From Albugo candida (Eukaryota > Oomycota > Peronosporomycetes > Albuginales), in NCBI GenBank assembly GCA_040437565.1, contig JBDOQK010000084.1:1-64000 (forward strand): DNA of 64,000 nucleotides. Reading direction: 5' to 3'. Positions 12,290 through 23,944 of this stretch are shown here, in pieces. The notes under the pieces are model-generated. The model was not told the origin of the DNA and did not search any database. It saw nothing but the letters and a program-made list of their open reading frames with translations. A program made the position numbers and the translations under genes. Numbering within the stretch: the first letter of the stretch is position 1; each line of letters opens with the position of its first letter.

Positions 12290-14240
12290 ACGCGATGAAC
12301 ACTGCAGACATGCTCCCTCCCCAAGAGGTCGAATATGGTAGCCGGAAGAACTGCTTTTCAAAGTACAGAAATGGGCTCTTGGCCAGAGATACGCAGTGAC
12401 TATCAAACGGTCAGTAACCGGTTAAAATTCATACTTGGAATGTGACCGTTGTGGCGCGCACCTGCCTCAAGTACCAAATGGAAGCGACAGACAACATCTC
12501 GGCGAATTGAATGCTCCTTTCGCTTCTCTGCCACTTTTTCAAAAAAAATGAAATGAAAGTTAAAGACGATACGCATCGAGCACAATCATGATGCTGTATT
12601 CATCCCTTCGGGCATTCAACCTATAGAATCTCACCGATGAACAGGCAGAAGAGATGAAAAAAATGACAAATGCGGGTGTCAAACCGACTGCAATTTTGTC
12701 AACGCTAAGGATGACGGAAAAAAACACCTTCGCAAACATGCGCACTTTGTACAACGCAAGAGTCAAAGTTCGAAGCAACCAACTCGCGGAGAGAACTCAC
12801 CTAGAAACTCTTTTTGATGATTTTCGAGAGAGTGACTTTGTGCACCATATCGAAGAAAATGAAGGCTGAAACATCACTGGCCTATTTTTGCGCATTCGGA
12901 CAGCGTGAAGCTGGCGAATCGCTACAATCACGTCGTTGTGGAGGACTGCACGTTTAGAACGAACCGTTACCGAGTCAATCTTCTTTACATCATCGGAATG
13001 ACCCCGTTCAACACGACGCTCACCGTAGGTTTCTGCTTTCTGGATGGGGAGAAAGTGGAGAAAAATGCATGGGCAATGTCGAAAGTGTCAACAGTGTGAA
13101 AAAATGGATCTGCGCCACAAGTAATCGTCACGGACCGGGAAGTGGCCCTAATGGCAGCCATCGCACACGTTTTCCCATCGTCCTCGAATCTGCTCTGCAT
13201 TTGGCATATCAATAAAAAAATCGTTGCAAATTGCAAGAAGCATTATACAGCCCAAAAAACTTTCGACGAGTTTCTGCAAATGTGGACCGTCCTGGTGTCT
13301 TCTCGGACGGCGGAAGCATATGTTGAGCAGCTTCCGAAGTTTTGAGACAGTCTCTCGGAGAAGTCAGGAGTTTTCGAGTACGTTACGATGACTTGGCTCG
13401 TCTACAAAGAACAATTGGTAAACGCGTGGACTTCATGGAATCCCAGATTTTGGAAACAAGGCGTATCCACGGGTAGAGGGAGCCCACGCGTACATAAAGA
13501 AGTTCCTACAAGTCTCGACATGAGACTTATTATGGGTGTTCAAGAAGCTGGTAATTGGGCTTAATTACCAGATCAAAGCAGAGGAAAATCGGAGAAGCGA
13601 GGAGAAGATGCATCATTTTCTGGACATTCCATTAATATTCGCATCGGTATCCGGCGAAATTTTCTTTGTTCGCGTTGAAAAAATGTCTTGGACAAAATGG
13701 AAAAATCGAGCAGGAACTTCGTTCGTGCACCGGATACTTTTCATCGGCAATGGAGATTCCTTGCGCACATGAACTCGTGGCCATCATTAAGAATCGGAAT
13801 ACATTGACCGATTTCATCATCCACCCGCAATGGGACCTGGAATGGAGCTCAACAGGTGTAAGAGCCGTGAATCTTGTAGAATGCAATCTTTTCTGGTTCA
13901 CTAACTTGTTATGAGCAAATCAATCAGGCAAAGGGGAAGATTTTTGAAGATTAATGGGAATTGATTTGGGCGCGGGTTGACTTCCTCCCGGCAACCGAAC
14001 AAGAGAAGGCGATTACGAATGTCGAAGAGTTAGTCGATGACCAGAGCACTGTTGTCTAGTTCAAACCGCCGTTTTTGAACCCACAATCCGCGGAAGGTCA
14101 GTTGGCGCAAAAAATCTCCCAAAGAATAGTACGAAGCGAGACGCATCCTGATTCGAACACAAGGAAGGTCACATTGGAAAACGCAGATGTGCGGAATGGC
14201 GATTAATGGGCCACAACAGATGTAGTTGCCATTCGGACGA
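12290..14240 (+). pseudogene. FAR1/MULE transposase, multiply frameshifted
   Basis: The product was a DDE transposase of the Mutator-like superfamily. Near 12370-12460 the frame gives RYAVTIKRS then, after a stop, LECDRCGAHLP, typical of the N-terminal FAR1-like zinc region. The first catalytic Asp lies in VVVEDCTFRTNRY (12928-12970). The second lies in VIVTDREVALM (about 13122-13150), followed by NLLCIWHINKK (about 13187-13220). The third catalytic residue is the Glu of RVEGAHAYIKKF (about 13470-13505). The downstream CTGYFSSAMEIPCAHEL block (about 13720-13775) and HPQW are typical of the C-terminal half. Stops or frame switches fall near 12420, 12866, 13100, 13343 and 13510. The tail is followed to about 14230. 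It is non-functional. Confidence 0.85.
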
Positions 14241-14875
14241 TTCTCTCGGTGGGCAGCATCACGTAACGGCACACCATAATTGAAAGCACAACTTTTGAAT
14301 TTTTTCTCTAGTGTACAAGTGATATCACACTGCACCACACGAAGAGTAAATTTAACGCCACATTCCTATGACCTCCAACATTCTTCTATCTTTCGACGAA
14401 CTCTCAGCCACTCAACCCAGCACTCAGCCTGGTCATACCAGTCCTCAAACCTTCTCCAACGTTCTCAACCACTCGTCTCGCTTCCCAGTCCGGTTTCGAA
14501 CCTTCTACAGTGTTCTACAGCTCGCGAAGTCCGCTAGAGCTTTAACAACCTATGCGAAATCCGCTATAGTACGTTGCCAGTCTTCTCAATACCGCACTCA
14601 CTCCTCTTATTGGTGGAACGCATCTTCGCGTTACCTTATTGGCGAAACTGTTTGTCACAACTTATCCGCAGTTATAATAACTCCAGCAAAAACGCCCCCT
14701 TCAAACGTCGATCTTACATGGCGAAACAAACTCCGCCATGATCAACCCCATAGGCTTTGTTATCAATTCAGCGATAGAAGATGCGGTGGAATCGAACGCC
14801 CCTGCATCCACTTTCCGAATGCTGGCATAACGAGAAGTTCAGAAGTCTCGTATCGACTCTTGCGAGAAGATTGAG

Positions 14876-16300
14876 ATGTTCATTCCGCCGCCGCGCCTTA
14901 CGGCAACATTTCGCCTTGACGAAATTCTCTTTTCACTGCATCAAGAAGACGAAACAGCCGCATGGACAATGGCGTTCGCCTCACTCAGCGATTTTCTGAG
15001 CATACAGAATGGAGTCCTCAAGTTCCATTGTCACGACAAAGCGGTGGCTCGAAAACTTGGCGGCACTGCGGTTAGATGCATGGGCAAGCAGTTCCTCGTG
15101 CAACCATACCGTCGTTATGGCGACTGGTAATTTGTCGAACTCAACAAGGTACTCATGGGTCTTTCCGATAACGCGATTGCGGGCTACTTCAAGCCCATGG
15201 GTATACCTTTTTTTGCTTACTCCCAGCACCAAACCGGACTTATCGACTCCAGGGACAGAGTCGTTTGGTTTTGGTCCAAAACAGCCCCGATCCAGTTATT
15301 TTTTTAGGACCGTAAATCTCTTCGGGAGATCTATTTTCCTGGTTTTTCGGATCCAGTCTATGTTCAACACACACAACGGGTGTACAACAAAGTTACGCCG
15401 CCTTCGATCGGGGCAAAGAAGGCAGCGACGGAAGCAGCAAAAGGGTTCCAACCGTCAAAGAACACCATTCGTCATATCGAACTCAGCCAGTCACGACCCG
15501 CGACAGGCATCATTCCCGCGCCCGAAGCACTCTTGGCGTGCCCCACTGCCAAAGATTCCTTCTCTACGTGGTCTCAGGTATCGAAACAGATCAACTGCAG
15601 AGCACCACCACCACTACATCAGGGAAAAGTAGTGGATATTGTGGCATGTACTGAAGAAGAGAAAGCCTTCTTCGAGCTTCATATTACGCGTACCGGTTAT
15701 CAATTAGCTTTCTCGCCTTTGGAAGACGACGAAAGCCACGATATCACCTGTGCGATGACGGTTGAAGATTCTTGCGTTGTTTGTAGCAACCCACTCTATC
15801 CCAGAGACCCTGTTGCTCGTATGCTGGAAGAGCAGTGTCTCCATACGGATCCCCGGAAACCTCTCAACAAAGCCCACCGACGAAGCCATATTGCGGCAAC
15901 TCAAGTGGCCTTTACGGAGCTCAAAGATCCGGAAACCCGTTTGGCGGCCATTGCATCCTACCATTATCTTGCCAGTATTTCGGACTCCCTCTGTCGCCCA
16001 ACATATCATTGTTCCTGAACATTCCATTTGAGGAATATCAGTTTTGGTTCTAGTGAACATTTTGGTGATTCTTCGAGCTTGGTTTCTCGCATCAATCATC
16101 ATTATGGCGATACTATTCCGACCCAGGCCGCGCTATTTGCGGAACTTTTCGCAGGGTACGAAGCCCAGACGTTAGCCTTGGATTTGGCTGCATTCGATTT
16201 ATACCTCCGAGCTTATGGATCCACCCTTTATATGGACCCAGTAAGTGTAGCTGCACCCATCAACGATGATCAGCCCACCCGCTTATCTCAAACATAGCCA
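14876..16300 (+). pseudogene. LINE family A ORF1-like region
   Basis: Overlapping frames at 14876-15130, 15009-15632 and 15380-16018 appear to be fragments of one ancestral protein preceding the endonuclease. A VQHTQRVYNKVTPPS-like block at about 15358-15400 resembles the end of oomycete LINE ORF1 proteins as I know them. A CVVC pair occurs near 15775. No complete zinc knuckle is visible. The assignment rests mainly on position just upstream of ORF2. The minus-strand ORFs here (14981-15232, 15704-16102) are shadows. Confidence 0.45.
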
Positions 16301-16599
16301 CTTTCTCCTTTGGAATGATCGTGTACTCATGACTCTTGCAACGGGTCTGAGTAGTTATCTCCTTTCCACGGCTCCCAAGTACATTAAGGATGCTAGTAGT
16401 CTTCTGAGCTACACACTTTTTTGCTCGGACAATCTTATGGAGAAATCAGGCATGAACTCCACAATTGCTGGACCTCAGCGATGCTACCGACTTAGGCGGC
16501 CGCACAACCATAGATCCCACTCGACTCTAAGCAGCCTTGGACTTTCCACAGCCCTTCCCTCAATGTGAATGATCTGAATCAAGTCAACCCAGCCTTTTA

Positions 16600-19500
16600 C
16601 TGACAAGTTGTCCATACTCATCAACTTATCGCGCTTCAAGAAACGCGGTTATTCTGTGCCCATCAGCAACGACGAAACTTGTATTTCATCAGTACCGTGG
16701 AGTCCGCCGTAAAGTCATTTTGTTCTCCGTTGGATGTTACCAATGGTGTTGGACGTGGTGGTGTGGGATTAGTCTTCCCGTCCAATCACCTCTTCGGCTT
16801 CATGATCAATATCAAATCCAGACATATCACGAGCGCGTATCAAAGCAGCTACATGATTATCGAAACTTCCTTGGAACAGCAACACGTGTGGACTATGTGA
16901 TATATGCACCTGCTCAGCTTGCCGCAAGACAAACGTCTCCGAATCTCTCCCTACTGCCTTCCCGGAAGGTATTCAGCATATCGTCTTAAGGGATTTCAAC
17001 GTTCCCATTCACTCTTCCCTGGATTCTGGAAAATCACAACACAAGTGTCCGACTTCCGCTTTAATACAGCGATGGATTCTTTACTTTGGACAAGTCGATC
17101 ACTATGCATCGACTTGTCCCACGACACAAGATTTACGGGACTTGATCGCCGTAATCGTATCGATTACAACTTCCTATCGCCGGATCTCTTCTCGCAGAAC
17201 TTGGTTCGGGTCAAGCACAACTTACCGATCAATACCATCACGCCGATCAATTTCCACTCACTTTTCAACTACGGCATGCCGCTTATACGAGTTGTACTCG
17301 CCTTCCTTGTAAATGCCCACATGGCTATTGCGGAATCACTGAGTAGAAGCAGCATTACATTCCAACTTAGCGGTCTTTTTGGAGCGAATCAGTACTGGCG
17401 CAGAAGATAATCTCGGGGCCTTGTTCGACGAACACAAGAGGACCGACTTACTGTACCTTCGCCGTCCATTCCGAATTATCAAGGATCGCAAGAAGCAACG
17501 CCTCGTCAAGATACTCATGACGCTGCTCAACTTGCCACTACCGACCCTACGCCGCTCAATACGGAAGAAGCACGAAGCCTCAAAGCCACTATTCATGATG
17601 AAGAAACACGCCGGAGAACACTAGGGCCCTGGCATCACATCGACCCCAGTATCCGTTTCAGCGAAAAGGCCACCAAAGCTTTTCTTCACCCACCTGCACC
17701 CATCTTACGACAAGTTGGCATCCCTCGACACAACGACCTGATGGATCCGAGGCTACCGATCCTGATGAAATGGCTACAATTCATCGGGACTATTCAGCTC
17801 AGATATTTCAATGCACTTCCAACGAAGACTTTTCCAGTGTTCGCTTTCGCCAACATGATCCGATCGATCTTCACTCCGTTTTTCGACATACCACCCCGAA
17901 ACTTACGGATCAAGATAGAGCCTACCTTGACACACCGTTCACAGCAAACGACTTTTACTGTGCAATCACGACATCAGTCCGCAGCAAAGCTCCTGGTTAG
18001 GATGGCCTTCCAGAGGAATACTATCAACTTTTCATCTCGACTTGGGCAATCGTCTTCGAGTTAGATAACTCCGCACAACTTTCGAAAATACGCCTCACCA
18101 CGTTTCAATGACAAGCAACGTTTACTCTCCTCTACAAGAAGGGTGACCGCAACATACCAACCAACTACTGAACCATCACCTTACTCAACCATGACGCAAA
18201 GCTCGGTCCGAAGATCCTCGCCTTTCGCCTTCGCAAAGTCCTACCGAAGCTACTACACACCGATCAAAGTGGTTTTGTTCAAGGCAGACCGATTCGGCAT
18301 GCATTAGTGCCGTTCCAAGACATCCAACAACTTTTCCGGATTCGGTTTCCGATGCTGGCGCCATCTTATTGGACTTCTCCAAGGCGTTTGATAGTGTGTT
18401 GTGGCCTGCCCTTCACAGTATTTTACACCATTTTGATTTTGGAGCGACTTCCGTTCATGCATCAAGACCTTCTACAAAGATGACCTTATTGCTATCATGG
18501 TAAATGGTTGCGCGAGCAATTTTTTTTAACTTGGTAGCGGAGTACGCCAACGTGATCGCCTTTCACCATCGCTCTTTATTGGATTATCTCAGCGCAACGA
18601 CAGGACATCTTGGCATTCCGATACCAGGATCATCAATGACTCAACACCTTTCGGTGTTCGCGGACGATTGTACCGGCATGCTGAGAGACCTCCGTGACAC
18701 GCCCAAATTTATTGCCCAAGTCAAACATTACGCAATGTTTGACGGTCTCCAATTGAATACGTCCAAGACTCAAATACTTGGTTTCCGCCCTCCTTCATCG
18801 GCCTTAATCGATTCTTTGCATTGCTTCCCAAACCGTTTTTTTCGGTTAAAGCTCAAGTAACCTTCCTTGGGGTGGAACAGTACCAAGACTTCAACACACA
18901 ACGACGATTCCTTCCCCTTCTCTCGAAGCTTCAAGCAAGATTAGTTGCCTCGCGCTTTCGAGTCAGGACATTACATGGACGCGCGATTATTCTTCGGACT
19001 ATCGTTCTTCCCCTCTTATGGTACTCTACAGCAGTTACTCCTCTACCGCCTTCGGTGATCGACTCGGTATGGAGGTTATGCAAAGTGTTTCTTTTTCAAA
19101 GACCACTCGACCTCAGTAGTGCAATCATTCGGCCAATTCATTCCAACTGGATTACCTTGCCGACTTCCAAAGGCGGCTTCGGACTTCCCTGCATACAGAG
19201 CTTATCTCGAACAATGCATCTCTGCCTACTACCGGATGGTATTAAGGGTAGTGCGCCATGTCAAGAGCCTTCATGATTTCTACCAGCACTCGAACTTATG
19301 TCTCACGCCCTTCAAGGTACAGGTGTGGGTTTGGATATCCTTTACTCTTCCATTCATCTTTCCAGTATTCGTCAATCTCGATGGTCTTGACTTGGTTACC
19401 TTTGGTATGGGACATTCCAACAATGGTATCGCCTACTACGGGGTCCTTCGAACACGACCACACATCGATCCGACAAATTACAGGCACCTATATAGGGCCT

Positions 19501-20510
19501 TATTATCGGCGGGTATTTGAAAGCGCACAAATACCCTTGGAATATGCCAGCATCCACGCCAAGTTGTTATACCAGCAAGGATACCAGCATCTTTCCGATT
19601 CATATGCCGCCATGGTACATTGCCTACTCACAACGTCCTGAGGGAGCATTGCGGCGATCAGTGTTTCCGCGTTTTTTCGGGATTATACTGCGACTGTCAA
19701 CCTTTTCATGACACATATCGAGAAACCAGCAGCACTATCACCACGACCTATGAACCCATATTGCCTCAACATATCGCCGCGGCCTTTAAACCTTGGTCGT
19801 TCATGGACACAACTTTCGTCAAACTGAGCAATCAACGACTCTACCATCTCCCAAGGATAGAGGTATCGCCCGATAAGGCGTTGGAAGCTCAATCTCCTAC
19901 TCATTGGAACGCTATGCTGGAAGCGCAAAAGGATCTTAAACCAGGATGTGCTTCCGTTTTCGCTGACCCCAAGTTACGATTACAACACAATGGATCACGT
20001 CTTCGCTTCAAATATCGCTACCATACCTCCGATATCTTGTGCTATCATGGTTGTGATTCACCGGAAACAGCAAGACATTTATTTTGGGAGTGTTCCTTAG
20101 CGACAAAGCTTTAGTCCTTCTCTCAATGCAAAATCTTCTCGTTCATCGATGGACCACTCCCATTGGATACTGTTGTTTATGGCTCCAACTTAGTACTTTC
20201 AACACCAGTTTCTCAGCGATATGATTCCCACAATATCCTTCGCGTACTCAACGTCTTTCGCTGCGTCATTCTCCGAACTTTATGGCTTATCCGCAATGAC
20301 GCTATTTTCAAGCATCAAGTCGCGTGTCCTACCCAACTCTACATTATGGCAAGGTGCTACCTTATCGCCCACATTCGTCGACTCAAACAAATTTCGTCCT
20401 CCAATAATGGGCTTATGGCTGTAAGTGATTATTGCCTAGCACCTCTCTTACCGATGCACTTCCCAGCGATGGTTTCCCACCACTTCGCGCTGCCAGTAAA
20501 GACTTCGTCA
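16600..20510 (+). pseudogene. LINE family A ORF2: endonuclease-reverse transcriptase-zf-RVT
   Basis: The protein nicks target DNA and primes reverse transcription there. The endonuclease starts with LIALQETRLF (about 16622-16650), has RDFNVPIHSSLDSG in place of the usual GDFN motif (about 16987-17025), and ends with RNRIDYNFLSPDLF (about 17152-17192). The reverse transcriptase includes SKAPG then DGLPEEYYQLF after a stop (about 17985-18030), LLYKKGDRNIPTNY, TDQSGFVQGRPIRHAL (about 18258-18305), GVRQRDRLSPSLF (about 18540-18577) and the catalytic VFADD (about 18655-18670). The C-terminal zf-RVT motif CYHGCDSPETARHLFWEC is at about 20040-20093, followed by LRTLWLIRNDAIF. The catalytic ADD is kept but the frame is broken at least six times. 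Confidence 0.85.
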
Positions 20511-20779
20511 AACTAAACTTCACCAATACTAGATTCGCCACTCTTGCTTCCACCGACTTTTGTTTTACCCGTTTGGTTCAATCAACGTTGGAGTAACCTG
20601 GTAAGGAGTGCACTAGTGTACTACTTTTGTCATAGGCGTCCGGATGGGTGTCATAATAGTCCCTGGACTTGAAAAATTCTGGTGTTAGGGCTTCCGAAGT
20701 TACGCGCATAACGGTAGGTTGTTGCACCAATAGTGTTAGTTATCTTTAAAAAGTGTAATGAAATTTGACAAACCATAAT

Positions 20780-21017
20780 TGAATGCATAATTATGTTTCT
20801 CACGTGACATAAAAAGGAGGGAATATAAGAATTCCCTGTATAAATAAAAGTATACATAGTATATTATTGTGTGTCATGTGACGTAAAAAAAGTGTGAAGG
20901 GAGTGAATTTAACCATCACCCGAATAAAATAAAAAGTATACATAGTATAATTATGTGTGCCACCAGAATGTAAAAGTGAGTCAATTTAACCAAAAAGGGA
21001 GTGAATATAACAATTCG
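20780..21017 (-). repeat. Right terminal inverted repeat of the MULE, with internal tandem copies
   Basis: The outer segment 20920-21017 pairs with 11199-11290. Inside it the same module is repeated: AAAAGTATACATAGTATA occurs near 20847 and again near 20932, each unit preceded by GTGAC(A/G)TAAAAA and GGGA(A/G)T. The left end has only one such unit, so the right end has undergone local duplication. Confidence 0.75.
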
Positions 21018-22850
21018 CAAAGTTTTATTTAATTTTCAAACACAATAAGTTGTGGGAGTAATTATATAACAATGCATGACGTAGTTAAAAAATGTGGGAA
21101 TATCAAAACCCTATAATAATTATGGCTTGACGCATTTGTTCTAGATATATCAGATAATGAACATAGCACTCGAATTGTACCCATGGGTACATCAAGATTC
21201 AATTCGTCATAAATCATAAGGTTGAGTTTCTCTTGGACTCCGTGATACTCTAGATCTTCTTAGTAAAACGCCATATCACATTACGGCTCAGACGGCGACC
21301 ACGAATAGACGTTACGCATGTGAAGATGAACGCTGAAAAAGGAAAGTCCTCCTCACACGACTAAGCAAAACAGGTTCGAAGCAAAAGTGACATTAAACCG
21401 GTCAAAAGACGCATTTGAACGCACTATATAAAGAAGTACTTGATCAATGTTTTTGCAAATTTGGTCTAGTTACGCTGATGCAGAGTTGGTTCATTCAATC
21501 TAACAAAGTTACACTATCATGAATGCAAACGATGCGACACATCTATATTTGACCAATCGTTTCTGAGTGACGTGGCCGCATCTGACAAATACCTAATAGC
21601 TGTCTACAGCTGTGGCGTGGCGAGGGATCACAAAGTCGATGGACCTTTCAAATGCAGAATGATTTTGATTTGAAGTGTTCTAAGAGCTGCATCTGTGCGC
21701 ATGGTTCAATGAGATCTTGCGACCGCACAAATCATTTCTTGCTAGGATCCTTAATTATAGTCAACCTGTCGATCAAGGGAAAGGCCCTATTCTTGCAACG
21801 AATCTTTGTTATATACTGGGATACTCTCATGACAAGGCAGCAAATTCGTAGTGTAAACAGGCTTGGTAATAAACTTTGGAATCGATGTACGAGCAGGACG
21901 AAGCTGGCTAAATTGCAATATTCCTGTGCAGTAGCATCCATTGTATGAAATCCGATCAATGCACAGCGTACACTAGAGGTCTCGGGAAGTGATTAAATAC
22001 ACGTGATAATATACCATGCAGTTGGCAAATCCTGAAATACTTGGCGGTACAAATTGGTGAATTGGACAATAATACAATTCTCCCTTCTATTCAAACTTAA
22101 ACAGCACCCGTTTTTGCCTCTTTGATATAGATCAAAGGAAAAAGTACTTACTTGAAGTTTGGAAAAAAAAATTTCTCGTTCATTTCCCTTTATTCTCTGC
22201 CGAATGGTAAAATAGTCTTGTCATACTCGGAAGATTCCTTGCTGATAAAGTGCTGCTTCACAATCAGACCTATTGCATTTGAAACCAGCAAAAACAATAC
22301 AAATGAATCATCAAATCGGTAACGAGATACGTAAATAAAAGTTACCATTTCGTTGGGTATGATCCGTGTAATTCTACGCATCGAGACCGGATGCGTAAGG
22401 GTATTGGACCGTGCGGTTGGAGAAGCAAGATGTGTTGCTTCACATAAGCTTCAGGATATGCTGTACCGTAGAGGATATGTTTTCCTTTTACAATTTTTCC
22501 ACGTAACTGAACCGACTGAATATTTTCGAAGGCGATTCTAGTATTATTGCAAACCTAAATTCACAGACTTTTCTTATTTGTTTCGCACGGCAAACCCACT
22601 TGATGTTTGGCGAACTATGGTTTCGAAAATATGGATACAGTGTCGGTCGATCATTGCGAGGGATATCTTTATGCATGGGTCCTACAGCTTGCAATACTTT
22701 GTCCGCTCATCCCAGTCACCCGCTGATGCATGTCCGGAAATGTTATTGGTACTCAGGAGGAGCCAATTCTAATCGTGATCTGCTTGACGTAAATTCATTG
22801 GAAATTATGATAAGCCCTAACGAAAACTTTGGCTTTGGCAGTTGAACACT
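21018..22850. other. No supportable gene; one former coding stretch suspected
   Basis: A plus-strand frame at about 21490-21660 stays open without a start codon and holds a CKRC pair plus two further cysteines, then stops. A 98-codon ATG ORF overlaps its end in another frame (21652-21948). Neither is recognised. ORFs at 22353-22845 plus and 22190-22694 minus are short and unrecognised. Confidence 0.4.
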
Positions 22851-22853
22851 TTA

Positions 22854-23186
22854 TTCACATATTTTGGCGCCTAAACTGGTTAAATTATGCGCGAAATGAC
22901 CATGGGATGTACTAACTCCGTTCATTACTTTACACAAGCTACTTGGTCGGAGTAGACTGGTTTCCACTGTTAACGAAGCTCCATGGTAATCCTTATCAGT
23001 ACCACACGATATCCAATAAAATTCGTCCTGACAGAAATTAACGGTATGGAAAATTGCGACCTTAACATCGGATCGGCCGCAAAAGCATTCATTTTGCACT
23101 TCACTTAACGTCCCTCTTGCCATTGACGATATTATCAAAATGTTGTTGTATGCAAAAGAGAGTCTGAAAAGAACTCTGGGCTTCAT
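22854..23186 (-). CDS. Hypothetical small cysteine-containing protein with signal-like N-terminus
   Basis: The first ATG of this minus-strand frame is at 23186 and gives about 111 codons. The N-terminus MKPRVLFRLSF is followed by a hydrophobic run ending near SSMARG, compatible with a secretion signal. The remainder has six cysteines (ECFC, NFC, ISC, LCK and a C-terminal KIC). I do not recognise the family. The NFC...W..C spacing is loosely like the second module of the 720-residue family, but this is not strong enough to call homology. No promoter or relatives are visible. It could be a chance ORF in AT-rich DNA. Confidence 0.3.
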
Positions 23187-23657
23187 GTCTGATTCAGTAT
23201 GCTTTGCGTCGCCCAATTAATGCCTTGGTAAATATACCCCACTGTAAAGAGAAGGACAAATTGTGAAATATGTGTTTTATTCACTAGAACCAGCTTTTCG
23301 AATAAATGCATTGCAATATCGTCGCGACTCTGGTGACCAGACCTTCTTTCTGTAAATGACATGCATTAGCCACCTAATCCCAAAATTATCGTGATAATAT
23401 GTCGCAGTCGTGCGATATGCACATTTCATAGCAAACGAACACCATCTACAAGTAGCCAGGAAATGCAGCATTGTAAGCGATTCATAGTAGCTGGAGATAT
23501 AGGGTTACATCAGCTCAGTTAAGGGTGTTCGCCCGTAGTACTTTTATTTAGACACCTTTCTGTTACTACAGTTTGGTGGTTATCTACTCTATTCTAATCA
23601 CTAGTATGTAACGCTCTGAAGAGCCCGGTCCAACTCCTGTACAGTTATTTTCTGGTG

Positions 23658-23757
23658 NNNNNNNNNNNNNNNNNNNNNNNNNNNNNNNNNNNNNNNNNNN
23701 NNNNNNNNNNNNNNNNNNNNNNNNNNNNNNNNNNNNNNNNNNNNNNNNNNNNNNNNN
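23658..23757. other. Assembly gap (100 N)
   Basis: A run of exactly 100 N, the conventional size for a gap of unknown length. It removes the 5' part of the SINE copy that resumes at 23758. Confidence 0.99.
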
Positions 23758-23944
23758 AGGTCGTTAGTTCGATCCCCGGTAGTGTGGGCAGCGGTTTGAG
23801 CCCACCCAAGCAATAAGCTTGGAAAATGTCTGCCTCCGTAGGTTTGAAGTCAGACTTAAGTGATATTCACACGGTCAGGGGCTCACGATAGGTAAGGAAG
23901 ATAGTTAAGGAACCAGATGAACAGCGTAATGAAATGCTTGACAA
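23758..23944 (+). mobile_element. tRNA-derived SINE, 5' end lost in the assembly gap
   Basis: From 23758 this matches the reverse complement of 41432-41617 almost base for base: AGGTCGTTAGTTCGATCCCC (B-box-like), then GCAATAAGCTTGG, GAAGTCAGACTTAAGTG, ATTCACACGGTCAGGGGCTC and the terminal CTTGACAA. The A-box half is hidden in the gap. An open frame on the minus strand here is a by-product. Confidence 0.85.

Larger units (their letters stand above)
14350..20620 (+). mobile_element. LINE family A (L1-like non-LTR retrotransposon), decayed
   Basis: A long plus-strand non-LTR element interrupted by many frameshifts and stops. An ORF1-like region occupies about 14870-16300, and ORF2 with endonuclease, reverse transcriptase and zf-RVT tail occupies about 16600-20510. 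It sits inside the MULE inverted ends and downstream of the transposase, in the same orientation. No poly(A) tail or target duplication was identified, so ends are approximate. The domain order matches L1/Tx1-like LINEs; the clade assignment is by impression only. Confidence 0.8.
11199..21017 (+). mobile_element. MULE-type DNA transposon with nested LINE
   Basis: The element is defined by inverted ends at 11199-11290 and 20920-21017 and by a decayed MULE transposase reading rightwards at 12290-14240. The size, about 9.8 kb, is explained by a decayed LINE of about 6.3 kb at 14350-20620. No target site duplication could be seen at the ends, so the exact limits are approximate. All coding parts are broken and the element is dead. 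An alternative is two neighbouring unrelated elements that share end repeats; the nested reading is favoured because the transposase lies between the inverted ends. Confidence 0.6.

Noticed and set aside
14981-16102. Minus-strand ORFs in LINE A
   Set aside because: They run opposite to the recognisable LINE domains and show no motif.
23277-23471. CRWC-containing minus-strand ORF as a fourth member of the cysteine-module family
   Set aside because: Only one CxxC and a vague aromatic match. Spacing to the next cysteine-rich ORF does not fit the family, and no other module is present.
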